Of a DNA stretch of 64,000 bases, positions 44,950-53,606 are shown piece after piece. The stretch comes from an uncultured Chloroflexota bacterium (GTDB lineage: Bacteria > Chloroflexota > Anaerolineae > Aggregatilineales > Phototrophicaceae). The number at the start of each line of letters is the position of its first letter. Position 1 is the stretch's first letter. The notes below the pieces were generated by a model. That model searched no databases. It had not been told where the DNA came from and was given only the letters and a program-made list of their open reading frames with translations. The stretch spans positions 1-64,000 of the forward strand of contig CALJKV010000026.1 in NCBI GenBank assembly GCA_937974245.1. Direction: 5' to 3'. Both the position numbers and the translations under genes were made by a program.

Positions 44950-46194
44950 TCACCCTAGCGCCGTTTTCCACCCGGAGGGGATGTCCCCGGTATAGGTGAT
45001 GTCATCCGCTCCCAGGAAGCCAGCCAGATTCTGAATTGCTTTGGAGACGCTTCGTGCCGTGGTTTTGTTCCCAGGGGCATCCGGCTCGGCATAAACTGCC
45101 TGGATATTGAGTCGCCCGGTTTTGCGATCCATCTTCGGGTCAATCCGCCCGATGATCTGATCCCCATGCAGGATAGGTAGCACATAGTAGCCGTACTGTC
45201 GTTTGGCTTTCGGCACGTAGATTTCAATGCGGAACAGGAAGTCAAACATCAGTTCGGTGCGATCCCGGTCACAGATGAGGTTATCAAAAGGCGAGAGTAA
45301 TGTCGTGCGCGGCTGCCAGTCCCCGGCCTCCAGGTTGTCGAGCAGGGGAAGGTCATCGGTGTGTATGTACCAGGTGCCCGGCCACATTGTCCCGGAATCC
45401 ACGACTTTGACACGTTGGATGCACCCATCGGCCTCCAGCTTTTTCATCACAACCGGCAGGTTGTGGTAGCGGTTGCGGATGTAATGCCGCTTGATGTGCA
45501 TGGCCGTCCCCACACCCAGCGCCCGCAGCGACCGCTGCACCGCCCGATAGACGACCACCTCCCGTTCGAGTTCTTCGCGGGGCGTCCACTCTGGCAAATG
45601 GCGTTCGCTCAGGTCCCACAACCGTTGTAACCCTTTGCGCCCGGAAACCATGATTTTGCCCTGTGACCACAGGTAGTCAAGCATCTGGTTGACGTTGCGC
45701 CCGCTCGTCCAGCCGGTAGAGTGCCAGCCAACTTCGGTGGAGTCGGTGAATGCCTGCGACGGCAGCGGGCCATTCTGCTCAATTTCCGTCAGGATATGGT
45801 GATAAAGTCCCTGGTTTTCCGCGATCCACTTGCGGGCGCGCTGCCCCCATTCCGATTCGCTCGTGCCGTAACGCCGCATCATGTCGGCATGGATTGGGTA
45901 ATCTTCGGTGGGGACAATCGAGGCGGCGTGCGCCCAATACTCGAAAAGGCTGCGATCTTCCCACAACAGGTGGTGGAAATCTTCGGTATTGTAGCGCCCT
46001 AACCGGCTCCACAGCACGAGGTACTGCGTGCGGGCCACCGCGTTAATCGGGTCAATCTGGACACAGTTCAGGTCGCGTATCAGATCGAGAATGCCGCCCG
46101 GCGTGGCGGGCGTCTCCGGCCCGGCCAACCGCTGGCGGGCGATGGCGAGACGGCGGGCGATTTGCGGTGTGATGGTGCGCACTGGATGCGGCAT
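44950..46194 (-). CDS. YcaQ/AlkZ-like winged-helix DNA glycosylase
   Basis: About 414 residues from ATG 46194, which has GGGGGA just upstream; an ATG at 46233 would add 13 residues. It matches the HTH_42 winged-helix family (YcaQ in E. coli, AlkZ in Streptomyces). The family QxD active-site motif is present as Gln46-Ile-Asp48 in NCVQIDPINAV. Downstream blocks such as LFEYWAHAASIVP, LLSPFDNLICDR and the GRIDPKMDRK region are typical. Family members excise bulky N-alkyl lesions and unhook interstrand crosslinks, and some give self-resistance to DNA-alkylating natural products. It is about 4 kb from the PKS operon and on the opposite strand, so a link to the polyketide is possible but not shown. 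Confidence 0.82.
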   Translation of the reverse strand: MPHPVRTITPQIARRLAIARQRLAGPETPATPGGILDLIRDLNCVQIDPINAVARTQYLVLWSRLGRYNTEDFHHLLWEDRSLFEYWAHAASIVPTEDYPIHADMMRRYGTSESEWGQRARKWIAENQGLYHHILTEIEQNGPLPSQAFTDSTEVGWHSTGWTSGRNVNQMLDYLWSQGKIMVSGRKGLQRLWDLSERHLPEWTPREELEREVVVYRAVQRSLRALGVGTAMHIKRHYIRNRYHNLPVVMKKLEADGCIQRVKVVDSGTMWPGTWYIHTDDLPLLDNLEAGDWQPRTTLLSPFDNLICDRDRTELMFDFLFRIEIYVPKAKRQYGYYVLPILHGDQIIGRIDPKMDRKTGRLNIQAVYAEPDAPGNKTTARSVSKAIQNLAGFLGADDITYTGDIPSGWKTALG

Positions 46195-46305
46195 GATTCC
46201 CCCATGCGATACTGGCTGGATGTTAGAACACATATTCTAGCATAAAATCGCAGGATGCGCTACTGAAAATCAAATAGATTTCTTTGCAATATCTCCCTTC
46301 ATCCC

Positions 46306-47721
46306 CTACTCAATCAGCCGTCCCTGCATCTCGTCCGGCACCGGCTGCCCCAGGCGGTGGAGCAGAGTCGGCGCGATGTCCATCAACTGGTGACCAGTGA
46401 CCTGCCCTTTGCCCTTTTCGTGGGGGTCGTAGAGAATAAACATGCCGTTCACCGCATGGTTGGCGTCGTCCGGGCCGGTGTCATTTTCCAGTGTGTAATG
46501 CCTGCCATGACCCAGGCTACCCACCGAACGCCAGTGCAAATCCCCAAAATACACCATCAGATCGGGCGCGACATTCCGTACCTGCTGGTAGATCACCTCC
46601 GGCTGGAAGACCTGGGTCGCCAGCGGTTCGCCGTCCGGCCCAGGAATGGCCGCCAGCGCCGCCGCCAGTTCATCGCGCACCGCCTGGTACCGTTCCGGCG
46701 GGATTGTGCCTTCGGGTTCGCGTACGGCAACATTGAGGAATACCCGTCCGTAATAGCCGCCGCTGCCCCAGGCGCGAGTCCTTGACCAGTCCACTTCCAC
46801 ATCCTCGAATTTTGTCAGTTTGCCTTCCGGCGGGGGAGTCTTGAGCGCCAGCCAGCCGTTCTGCCACAGCCATTCGTTGATGCAGATGCCGCCATCCATG
46901 CGCGAAACACCATGATCGCTGACGACCAGCACGGCCGCGTTGTCATCCACTGACTCGAGCAGGTCGCCAATGTTGGTGTCCACCATTTTGTAGTAATCCC
47001 GGATCGCGCCATTCAGTGGGTTGTTCGGGTCATACAGGCGGTGCTGCGGGTCATGGAAGCGCCAAAACCCATGATGCAGCCGGTCTACGCCGATATTGAC
47101 GTACATGAAGAAGTCCCAAGGCTTGTTTTGCAGGGTATGGCGCACCAGTTTGTGCTGGATTGCGGTCATATCGTGCAGGCGGCGTAGCAGCCCGGTCTTG
47201 TCGTTGGTACGGAAGCCCTTCACATCGAACTGGTAATCGGGCGTGACCTGGAGCACTTCCTGCTTGAATACCGCCGGGTAGGTGAAGGCGCTCTCGGTGC
47301 TGGGGGTGAGGAAGTCAGTCACAAGATGGCCGTTGACCGGGCGGGGTGGGTAGGTTTGCGGCACACCGATCACCACCGACTGTTTACCGGCTTCGCTCAG
47401 GTAGTCCCACACCCGTTTGACTTTGACAGCTGCCCCGTTAGCAATCGCCATGTTGTCGTAGGAGTAGTCGGCCCGGTTGCGGAAGCCGTAGATTCCCAGC
47501 ACGCCAGGGTCGCGGCTGCTCATCATACTCGACCAGGCCGGAATAGTAATACACGGGATGCTCGACGCGAGTTCGCCCCATGTTCCATTTTGCGCCAGGC
47601 GTGTCAGGTTCGGCAGGTCGGCGCGAAACTCGCTAAAAATCAGGTGTGGACTGGCGCAGTCCAGCCCCAGTACGATCATGCGCCGGGGTTTCTTGTTACG
47701 TCCTGTGAAGATGTTGCGCAT
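46306..47721 (-). CDS. Alkaline phosphatase superfamily phosphodiesterase
   Basis: A protein of 471 residues of the type I phosphodiesterase/nucleotide pyrophosphatase group. Metal-site elements are visible in order: VLGLDCA near residue 19, ITIPAW with the nucleophilic threonine region near 63, a NIGVDRLHHGFW block, and VSDHGVSRMDGG. No signal peptide or membrane segment is seen, so it is likely cytoplasmic. Such proteins hydrolyse phosphodiester or pyrophosphate bonds of nucleotides or lipid head groups, but the substrate cannot be assigned. It is a single leftward gene with about 120 bases to the arginase gene upstream and about 110 bases to the YcaQ-like gene downstream. Confidence 0.82.
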   Translation of the reverse strand: MRNIFTGRNKKPRRMIVLGLDCASPHLIFSEFRADLPNLTRLAQNGTWGELASSIPCITIPAWSSMMSSRDPGVLGIYGFRNRADYSYDNMAIANGAAVKVKRVWDYLSEAGKQSVVIGVPQTYPPRPVNGHLVTDFLTPSTESAFTYPAVFKQEVLQVTPDYQFDVKGFRTNDKTGLLRRLHDMTAIQHKLVRHTLQNKPWDFFMYVNIGVDRLHHGFWRFHDPQHRLYDPNNPLNGAIRDYYKMVDTNIGDLLESVDDNAAVLVVSDHGVSRMDGGICINEWLWQNGWLALKTPPPEGKLTKFEDVEVDWSRTRAWGSGGYYGRVFLNVAVREPEGTIPPERYQAVRDELAAALAAIPGPDGEPLATQVFQPEVIYQQVRNVAPDLMVYFGDLHWRSVGSLGHGRHYTLENDTGPDDANHAVNGMFILYDPHEKGKGQVTGHQLMDIAPTLLHRLGQPVPDEMQGRLIE

Positions 47722-47842
47722 ATTTCTCGCTTACGTTGGTTAATGGGGTACTATGCGGTTAGCTCCAAGTCAAAAGTGAAAAGTTGAACGTGTTTCCACC
47801 TGAAGACTTTGTGCTTTCTACTCGGCACTTTCAACAACTGGC

Positions 47843-48754
47843 TCAAATAATCCGCTGCCCGAATAAGCTGGCGGCGAGGTCAACAGCCATTTGCGCGGTG
47901 CGGTTGCCCTGGTCGAGGATCGGGTTGACTTCCACCAGGTCAAGCGAGCACACGCGGCCATCGTCGGCCAGCATTTCCATCAAAAGGTGCGCCTCGCGGT
48001 AGGTAAGACCCCCGGGGACAGGTGTACCAACGCCAGGGGCGATACTGGGGTCGAGCGAGTCCATATCAAAACTCACATGAATATGTTCGACATTCCCCAG
48101 GACACGCAGCGCGGCATAGACCACATCAGCAATCCCGATTTTATCAATGTCACTCATGGTAATCACTTTAATTCCGGTGCGGATGATCGCCTCCCGTTCC
48201 TTATCGTCCAGATCGCGGATGCCGACCATCACGATCTGATCGGGGCGTAAGCGCCGTTCCCCAATCACCAGTGGCGGGGGACACAGACCCATGAGCGCCG
48301 CCACGACCATTCCATGCACGTTGCCGGAAGGCGTTGTCTCCGGCGTGTTGAAATCGGCGTGGGTGTCAATCCACACGACGCCAAGTGACTCGCGGTCCAG
48401 CGCGGCGGCAATTGTCCCCAGTGCGATGCTGTGATCGCCCCCTAAGAAGATAGCCGCATCCCCGGCCTGCACGGTTTCCCGCATCGCATTGTGAATATCT
48501 TGGGCAACTGCGGCGATGGCCGACGCGTGGTGGGCGCGTTCTTCGCCCGGCAGCACGCCGACTTCCTCCATGCCGCGCACCGGGATATTTCCCTTATCCA
48601 CAACAGCCAGCCCCAGGCGATTGAGGCGGTTTTGCAACCCGGCATAGCGCATGGCGCTCGGCCCCATATCCACGCCACGCCGGTTCTGCCCTAAGTCCAT
48701 CGGCACGCCGTACAAGCGTACTTGTCGGAAAGGGGTGTTTCTTGCCTGGCTCAC
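47843..48754 (-). CDS. rocF: Arginase
   Basis: A protein of 303 residues of the ureohydrolase family. The manganese ligands are all present: GGDHS near residue 107, DTHADFN near 129 and SFDMDSLDP near 227. The N-terminal GVPMDLGQNRRGVDMGP and the C-terminal LVEVNPILDQGNRTA are more like arginase than agmatinase. It hydrolyses arginine to ornithine and urea in the cytoplasm. No other arginine or ornithine gene is adjacent. The nearest amino-acid genes are the trans-3-hydroxyproline pair about 4 kb away, whose second member belongs to the ornithine cyclodeaminase family but probably acts on a proline intermediate. Confidence 0.9.
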   Translation of the reverse strand: MSQARNTPFRQVRLYGVPMDLGQNRRGVDMGPSAMRYAGLQNRLNRLGLAVVDKGNIPVRGMEEVGVLPGEERAHHASAIAAVAQDIHNAMRETVQAGDAAIFLGGDHSIALGTIAAALDRESLGVVWIDTHADFNTPETTPSGNVHGMVVAALMGLCPPPLVIGERRLRPDQIVMVGIRDLDDKEREAIIRTGIKVITMSDIDKIGIADVVYAALRVLGNVEHIHVSFDMDSLDPSIAPGVGTPVPGGLTYREAHLLMEMLADDGRVCSLDLVEVNPILDQGNRTAQMAVDLAASLFGQRII

Positions 48755-48831
48755 TGCGGTTTTTCCTGTGTATATGTCTGTAGCCTGGTGGATTATACGG
48801 GGCAGGGGCGGCGCTGCACAGTGCGAAGGGC

Positions 48832-49752
48832 TTATTCCGGCGGAGTGAGCAGGGTAGCCTGGTGAAAGCCCACCACCCGCTCAATGAATTCCTCTGGCGC
48901 GATGCTCAGGTAATTCCCATGTCCTGCGCCTTCCACCACCCACAATTCCGCCGGGACGCCGGTCTCCTGGGCGCGGGCCAGCATCAACCGGGCGCCGGGC
49001 AGCGAAATCTCACGACTGCCATAGATCAGCAGCACCGGGCGCGGCCCGATCTGCGGAATCGCGTTGATCGGACTCAAATCAGTGATGCTGCCCCCGGTGA
49101 TGAAGTTATAAGTCGTGATAGCGGCAGCCCGGTAGAGACTCTCGAAGTAAGTCCCCTCTCCCAGCGAACCCAGCAGCGCTGCATAATCATGGTAGCCGCC
49201 CTCAGCCGAGACTGAGCGTATCGCGGGCAGCCGGGGCATCGCCATCAGGCTGGTTGCCCCCGCCGAGGAAAAGCCGTGCAGTCCGACTCTCGCCGGGTCT
49301 ACATCCGGGCGACTGACCAGATAGCGATAGGCCGCTTCTACGTCCGCCACTTCTTGATAGCCCAACGAAATCCAACCCTGTGTTGTGCAGACCCGCGACT
49401 CAAACAACAGCACAGCAAACCCGGCCTGGTTGAATACCCTGGCATAGTGCAGGCTGCCACCACGCCCGTTGCCATACGCCGGAGTAATCAGGATAGTCGC
49501 GCCATTCGCGCCGGGGATAAAGTAGCCCTCAATCACTAAACCGTTGGTGGAGGTAAAGGAGATATCCGTATAGTCGGGATTGAAATCGCCAGGATTGCCG
49601 CCGGGGGAACAGGCCGGGTGAGTGAGGGCATACATGCTCACGACACCCAGCAGCAGGGGGAGCAGCACCAGCGCCCCTGCCAGCGCGGCGACAAACAGGC
49701 GTAGCAGCCGCAGCCAGTAGCGCCGGGTGCGTCGAGAGGGGGCCGGTGTCAT
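48832..49752 (-). CDS. Membrane-anchored alpha/beta hydrolase
   Basis: A protein of 306 residues with a basic N-terminus (RRTRRYWLRLLR) followed by a hydrophobic segment at about 18-43, so it is anchored with the hydrolase domain probably outside. The nucleophile elbow reads GFSSAG, and a histidine lies in GAGHGNY. The usual aspartate position reads GSREISLP, so the acid residue is uncertain. The gene start overlaps the tatC stop as ATGA, placing it last in a nusB-tatA/B-tatC-hydrolase unit. It might be a substrate-side partner of envelope processes, but no Tat signal is obvious. Substrate unknown. Confidence 0.75.
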   Translation of the reverse strand: MTPAPSRRTRRYWLRLLRLFVAALAGALVLLPLLLGVVSMYALTHPACSPGGNPGDFNPDYTDISFTSTNGLVIEGYFIPGANGATILITPAYGNGRGGSLHYARVFNQAGFAVLLFESRVCTTQGWISLGYQEVADVEAAYRYLVSRPDVDPARVGLHGFSSAGATSLMAMPRLPAIRSVSAEGGYHDYAALLGSLGEGTYFESLYRAAAITTYNFITGGSITDLSPINAIPQIGPRPVLLIYGSREISLPGARLMLARAQETGVPAELWVVEGAGHGNYLSIAPEEFIERVVGFHQATLLTPPE

Positions 49753-50540
49753 TCTGTCACGTTGCTGAAACGCCTGCCGATCATCACGAGAATAATGCTA
49801 AAGAAATACAGTACCATCAGTGGCCCCATGACCAGCATCATGTTGACCGGGTCAATCGTGGGCGTGATAAAGGCTGCCGCGACTGCCGCACCGATAATCG
49901 CGATGCGCCAGTTCTTCAGCAGCATCCGCGCACTGACGAAACCAAGCAGCGCCAAGACAAAAAATATCAGCGGTGTTTCAAAAGCAACACCCATCCAGAA
50001 GAGCAGCGCTGTCACAAAGCCGAGGTATAGATCGGCTGTCCATTCCGCTGCGAAGAGGTCGGACTGGAAGTTTTCCAGGAAATCGAGTGCCGGGGGAATA
50101 AGGATGAACCAGGCAAAAGCGACCCCGGCCAGGAATAACAGTGTGATAAAAGGCAGTGAGAACAGCACCCAGCGTTTTTCATTGCGTTTAAGCGCGGGCA
50201 GGATGAACATCATGAGCTGGTAGGTAATGATGGGAATCGAGAGAATACCACCCACCATGAGCGCCACCCGAAAGTAGGAGACGACCCCACCGGTTGGGCC
50301 CAGTACGATAAACCGCTCACCATACGGCACTTGCAGGTATTGTAGTATCGGCACAGCGACAATCATCCCGCCGATCGTGCCGATGACCAGTGCTACAATC
50401 GATTTGAATAAACGCTGGCGCAGTTCGTTTAGGTGTTCCAACAGGGACATACGCCCCTGTTCGCCTTCTTCTGCTTCCGGTTCGGGCAGCACCTTCTGCG
50501 GGGGCGGTGACTGGTGTGAACGTTTGAGTCTGGAAATCAT
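49749..50540 (-). CDS. tatC: Twin-arginine translocase subunit TatC
   Basis: A protein of 263 residues with about six membrane segments. The signature LLEHLNELRQRLFKS lies just before the first membrane helix, and later blocks FETPLIFFVLALLGFVSA and FITPTIDPVNMMLVMGP fit TatC. It recognises the twin-arginine signal and works with TatA/B to export folded proteins. A proline- and glutamate-rich extension of about 30 residues precedes the conserved part. The tatA/B gene lies 9 bases upstream and the membrane-anchored hydrolase overlaps downstream. Confidence 0.93.
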   Translation of the reverse strand: MISRLKRSHQSPPPQKVLPEPEAEEGEQGRMSLLEHLNELRQRLFKSIVALVIGTIGGMIVAVPILQYLQVPYGERFIVLGPTGGVVSYFRVALMVGGILSIPIITYQLMMFILPALKRNEKRWVLFSLPFITLLFLAGVAFAWFILIPPALDFLENFQSDLFAAEWTADLYLGFVTALLFWMGVAFETPLIFFVLALLGFVSARMLLKNWRIAIIGAAVAAAFITPTIDPVNMMLVMGPLMVLYFFSIILVMIGRRFSNVTE

Positions 50541-50549
50541 CGCTTTCCT

Positions 50550-51020
50550 TTAATCCTTGCTGCGATCAGACGAATCTGACCATGAACCAAAGCTCGTGTC
50601 CGGCTTGTCCCCGGCGCTGCTGCCTGACCATGACCCCAGATCAGAAGCGGGACGTTCTTCTGACTTTTTGGCCGCAGCTGGTGACCTGGTGGGCCGCCCA
50701 TTTTCTGGGGGGAGCGCAGCGGCGGCTTTGGTTTCATCCAACGCTTGCTGTAGTGGGTTTGTCACCGGGCTGAGAAATTTCTGTGCCTCGCGGTTGAGGG
50801 TCTTCCGGGTAGGTATTTCACGGGGGACTTGCACATCCAGCCCAGCTTCATCAAATTCCTTTTGAATCACGGCTGCGGCTTCCGCCCACATCTGGCGCAG
50901 TTTGGCGATATACTTCCCCATGATATATGACCAGTGAATCATGCGCTTCGGCCCGGCGACAACCAGCATAATCATAAAGACGACGACCAGTTCCGCGCCG
51001 CCCATACCCAAAATATTCAT
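50550..51020 (-). CDS. TatA/TatB family twin-arginine translocase protein
   Basis: A protein of 156 residues: a short N-terminal membrane helix (GGAELVVVFMIMLVVAGPKR), the GPKR hinge, an amphipathic helix (WSYIMGKYIAKLRQMWAEA), then a long polar tail. The Trp-rich amphipathic helix and tail length are closer to TatB than to a minimal TatA, but with only one such gene here I leave the subunit open. The C-terminus carries two near-copies of GSWSxSS spaced by about 15 residues. It sits between nusB (6 bases away) and tatC (9 bases away), so the three are co-transcribed. Confidence 0.85.
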   Translation of the reverse strand: MNILGMGGAELVVVFMIMLVVAGPKRMIHWSYIMGKYIAKLRQMWAEAAAVIQKEFDEAGLDVQVPREIPTRKTLNREAQKFLSPVTNPLQQALDETKAAAALPPENGRPTRSPAAAKKSEERPASDLGSWSGSSAGDKPDTSFGSWSDSSDRSKD

Positions 51021-51026
51021 AGTCGG

Positions 51027-51533
51027 TTACTCCACGTCCGAGGGGGACAGGATTTTCCAGGCTTCACGACTGTTTTCCGTTACTGCCCCCAACACGCCGT
51101 TCACAAATCGGGTAGTGCCCTCTGCTCCGAAGAGCTTAGCGAGTTCAACCGCTTCCGCGATGACCACGTTCACCAACTGCGCCCGGATAAACAGTTCGTA
51201 AATCGCCATACGCAGGATATTCCGGTCTATGACAGCCATTTGTTCCAGCGGCCATTCCGGGGCAAAGTGGTGGATCACGAGGTCGAGGCGCTTCCGGTGT
51301 TCGGTTACACCCATGACCAGTTGGCGCAGATGGCGGATAGCGCGTTTGTTCATTTCTTCTTCTGCCAGTCGGGTTGCCAGGACTGACCCGACTCCATGAC
51401 CACTGACATCAATTTCGTACAACACTTGCAAAGCAGCACGTCGCGCCGCGCTGCGTTCAGTTAAAGCTGGGTCGTGTTCGATGACCTCGCTTTTTTCAAC
51501 GTCATCCATGTTAAAATCAGGGAAAAGAGTCAC
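51027..51533 (-). CDS. nusB: Transcription antitermination protein NusB
   Basis: A protein of 168 residues. The NusB core starts with SAARRAALQVLYEID near residue 28 and ends with the conserved VAEAVELAK-like segment (IAEAVELAKLFG) and RFVNGVLGAV. NusB binds boxA RNA with NusE and supports antitermination of rRNA transcription. The first 25 residues form an acidic extension; a second in-frame ATG eight codons later could be the true start. It is the first gene of a leftward nusB-tatA/B-tatC-hydrolase group, and the divergent spacer of about 130 bases on its right should hold its promoter. Confidence 0.92.
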   Translation of the reverse strand: MTLFPDFNMDDVEKSEVIEHDPALTERSAARRAALQVLYEIDVSGHGVGSVLATRLAEEEMNKRAIRHLRQLVMGVTEHRKRLDLVIHHFAPEWPLEQMAVIDRNILRMAIYELFIRAQLVNVVIAEAVELAKLFGAEGTTRFVNGVLGAVTENSREAWKILSPSDVE

Positions 51534-51665
51534 AGTCTGCTGCTCTCGTGCTTACTACGTCAAATCTTTCACTTGAGTCTACAATACTTTTAGGGGTTTG
51601 CCTATGGATGCACTGCAAACTGCAAATTGGATAGTTTCAGTAGAAGGTAGATAAAGGCGGGAAAC

Positions 51666-52442
51666 ATGCCCCAAATCGAAACCACGCAAGGACTGATCTG
51701 GTACGCTGACCACCGCGACCCGACTGCTCACCGGCCTGTGACGGTGATGATTCATGGCGCGGGCGGCACGCACCTGGATTGGCCGGCAGAACTGCGACGA
51801 CTGCCGGAAGCCAACACAATTATTCCCGACCTGCCGGGACATGGCAAGAGCCCCGGTTCAGGACACCAGAGTATCACGGCCTATGCAACCAGCATCGTTG
51901 CGCTGCTGGATGCGCTTCACATTTCAAAGGCTGTCATCGCCGGACATAGTATGGGCGGTGCAACTGCCCAGACAATTGCGCTCATGCACCCTGACCGCGT
52001 GTTGGGGTTGATTCTGGCTGGAACGGGGGCGAAGTTAGGCGTACACCCAGATATTCTCAATGGGGTGCTGACCGAAATGTCACGCACGGTGGGGATGCTG
52101 CTGAAAGGATACTGGGGCGACAACCCGCAAAATGAACAGCTGTCCCGGATGAGCCAGCAGCGCCTGCTCGAATTTAACCCGACGATCCTCTTCAACGACT
52201 ATTCGGCCTGCAACGCCTTTGATATCCGCGACCGCGTGGCGGAAATCCGTAAGCCAACCCTGATTATTGGCGGTACCGAGGATAAGATGACGCCGCTCAA
52301 ATTCAGCCAGTATTTGCATGACCATATCGCCGGGTCGGAACTGGTGGTGGTCGAAACCGCGGCCCATATGATGTTGCTGGAGCAGCCCCAGTTCGTGGCC
52401 GACGCGGTGCAGAAGTGGCTGGCGAATCTGCACGCACAGTAA
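51666..52442 (+). CDS. Alpha/beta hydrolase
   Basis: A protein of 258 residues without signal peptide. The catalytic triad is easy to see: GHSMGG nucleophile elbow near residue 98, Asp in IGGTEDKMTP and His in TAAHMM. The oxyanion loop is MIHGAGGTHLDW. This pattern fits the broad esterase/lactonase/meta-cleavage hydrolase group, and nothing fixes the substrate. It reads away from nusB and is followed 36 bases later by the 3-hydroxyproline dehydratase gene, so it may be co-transcribed with that pathway. Confidence 0.82.
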   Translation: MPQIETTQGLIWYADHRDPTAHRPVTVMIHGAGGTHLDWPAELRRLPEANTIIPDLPGHGKSPGSGHQSITAYATSIVALLDALHISKAVIAGHSMGGATAQTIALMHPDRVLGLILAGTGAKLGVHPDILNGVLTEMSRTVGMLLKGYWGDNPQNEQLSRMSQQRLLEFNPTILFNDYSACNAFDIRDRVAEIRKPTLIIGGTEDKMTPLKFSQYLHDHIAGSELVVVETAAHMMLLEQPQFVADAVQKWLANLHAQ

Positions 52443-52478
52443 TGAGTATCGGCAGTTTCACCGTACAGGAGTAAGGAT

Positions 52479-53504
52479 ATGATCACAACAAACTGGCAGC
52501 CGCCCGAACACTGGGCAAAAATCACGACGATTGACGCCCACACCGCCGGGGAGCCGCTGCGGGTGATTACCGGCGGGTTTCCTGATCTGCCGGGCGGCAC
52601 GATTCTCGCCAAACGGCAGTACGCCCGCGAACATTACGACCATTTTCGCCGGGCGTTGATGTGGGAGCCGCGCGGCCACGCCGATATGTACGGCTGTATC
52701 CTGACGCCGCCGACCACGCCGGGCGCGGATGTGGGCGTGCTGTTCCTGCATAACGAGGGGTATAGTACGATGTGCGGACATGGCATCATCGGGCTAGTGA
52801 AAGTCGGCATTGAAACCGGGATGCTGCCCGTTAAAGAGCGCATCGAGATTGATACCCCTGCCGGACGGGTGAGTGCCAGGGCACACCTGCGCGGCGGCAC
52901 TGTCGAGCGTGTCTCGTTCCTGAATGTGCCATCGTTCGTACTGGTGGCGGATTTGCAGGTGGATGTGCCGGGCATGGGGCAAGTGACCTGTGACATCGCG
53001 TTTGGCGGGGCGTTTTATGCTTATGTGGACGCCGACGCGGTGGGTGTCAGTCTCGCGCCGGAGAACTACCGAGGCATGATTGATGCCGGGATGCGCATCA
53101 AGCGGGCCGTAATGGAGCAGTACACGATTATTCATCCCGATGGCGATGCCGATTTGAACTTTCTCTACGGCACGATTTTCGTGAAACTCCTGCCGGACTC
53201 TGCCATTCACAGCCGGAATGTGTGTATCTTCGCGGAGGGCGAGGTTGATCGCTGTCCCACCGGGACAGGTGTGAGCGGACGGTTGGCGATTCACCACCGC
53301 CGGGGGGAAATCCAGCCGGGCGAGACGATCACAATTGAGAGTATCATCGCCACTCAATTCACCGGGCGCGTGGCCGAAGTCACCCAGGTGCAGGGCGTCC
53401 CGGCCATCATCCCGGAGGTTTCCGGCACGGCGCATATCACCGGGCGCAATGAATTCTGGATTGACCCGGACGACCCGCTGCGCGAGGGTTTCTTTTTGAG
53501 GTGA
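52479..53504 (+). CDS. Probable trans-3-hydroxy-L-proline dehydratase (proline racemase family)
   Basis: A protein of 341 residues of the proline racemase superfamily. The first catalytic cysteine is Cys99 in STMCGHG. At the second catalytic position, where proline racemase has Cys in SPCGTG and some relatives have Ser, this protein has Thr261 in CPTGTG. A Cys/Thr pair is the known mark of trans-3-hydroxy-L-proline dehydratase, which yields delta-1-pyrroline-2-carboxylate. The next gene is of the family that reduces this product to L-proline, which strengthens the call. A neighbouring cysteine (Cys259) two residues before Thr261 is unusual. A GGAG Shine-Dalgarno precedes the ATG. Confidence 0.82.
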   Translation: MITTNWQPPEHWAKITTIDAHTAGEPLRVITGGFPDLPGGTILAKRQYAREHYDHFRRALMWEPRGHADMYGCILTPPTTPGADVGVLFLHNEGYSTMCGHGIIGLVKVGIETGMLPVKERIEIDTPAGRVSARAHLRGGTVERVSFLNVPSFVLVADLQVDVPGMGQVTCDIAFGGAFYAYVDADAVGVSLAPENYRGMIDAGMRIKRAVMEQYTIIHPDGDADLNFLYGTIFVKLLPDSAIHSRNVCIFAEGEVDRCPTGTGVSGRLAIHHRRGEIQPGETITIESIIATQFTGRVAEVTQVQGVPAIIPEVSGTAHITGRNEFWIDPDDPLREGFFLR

Positions 53505-53606
53505 GTCAGGAAAGCAGATAGTGAAAAGTGCCGGGTTGAAGGTGGAGCGACGTGGTATTTCAGCCTTTGCCTTGTACCTATAGTCTGTTACTTCCAGGAG
53601 ATCAGC

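Noticed and set aside
47770..53560. Similar short strings (GAAA-AGTGCCG) in the spacers near 47830 (minus) and 53520 (plus), considered as a dispersed repeat
   Set aside because: Similarity covers only about 20 bases and then stops, which is too short to support a repeat family.
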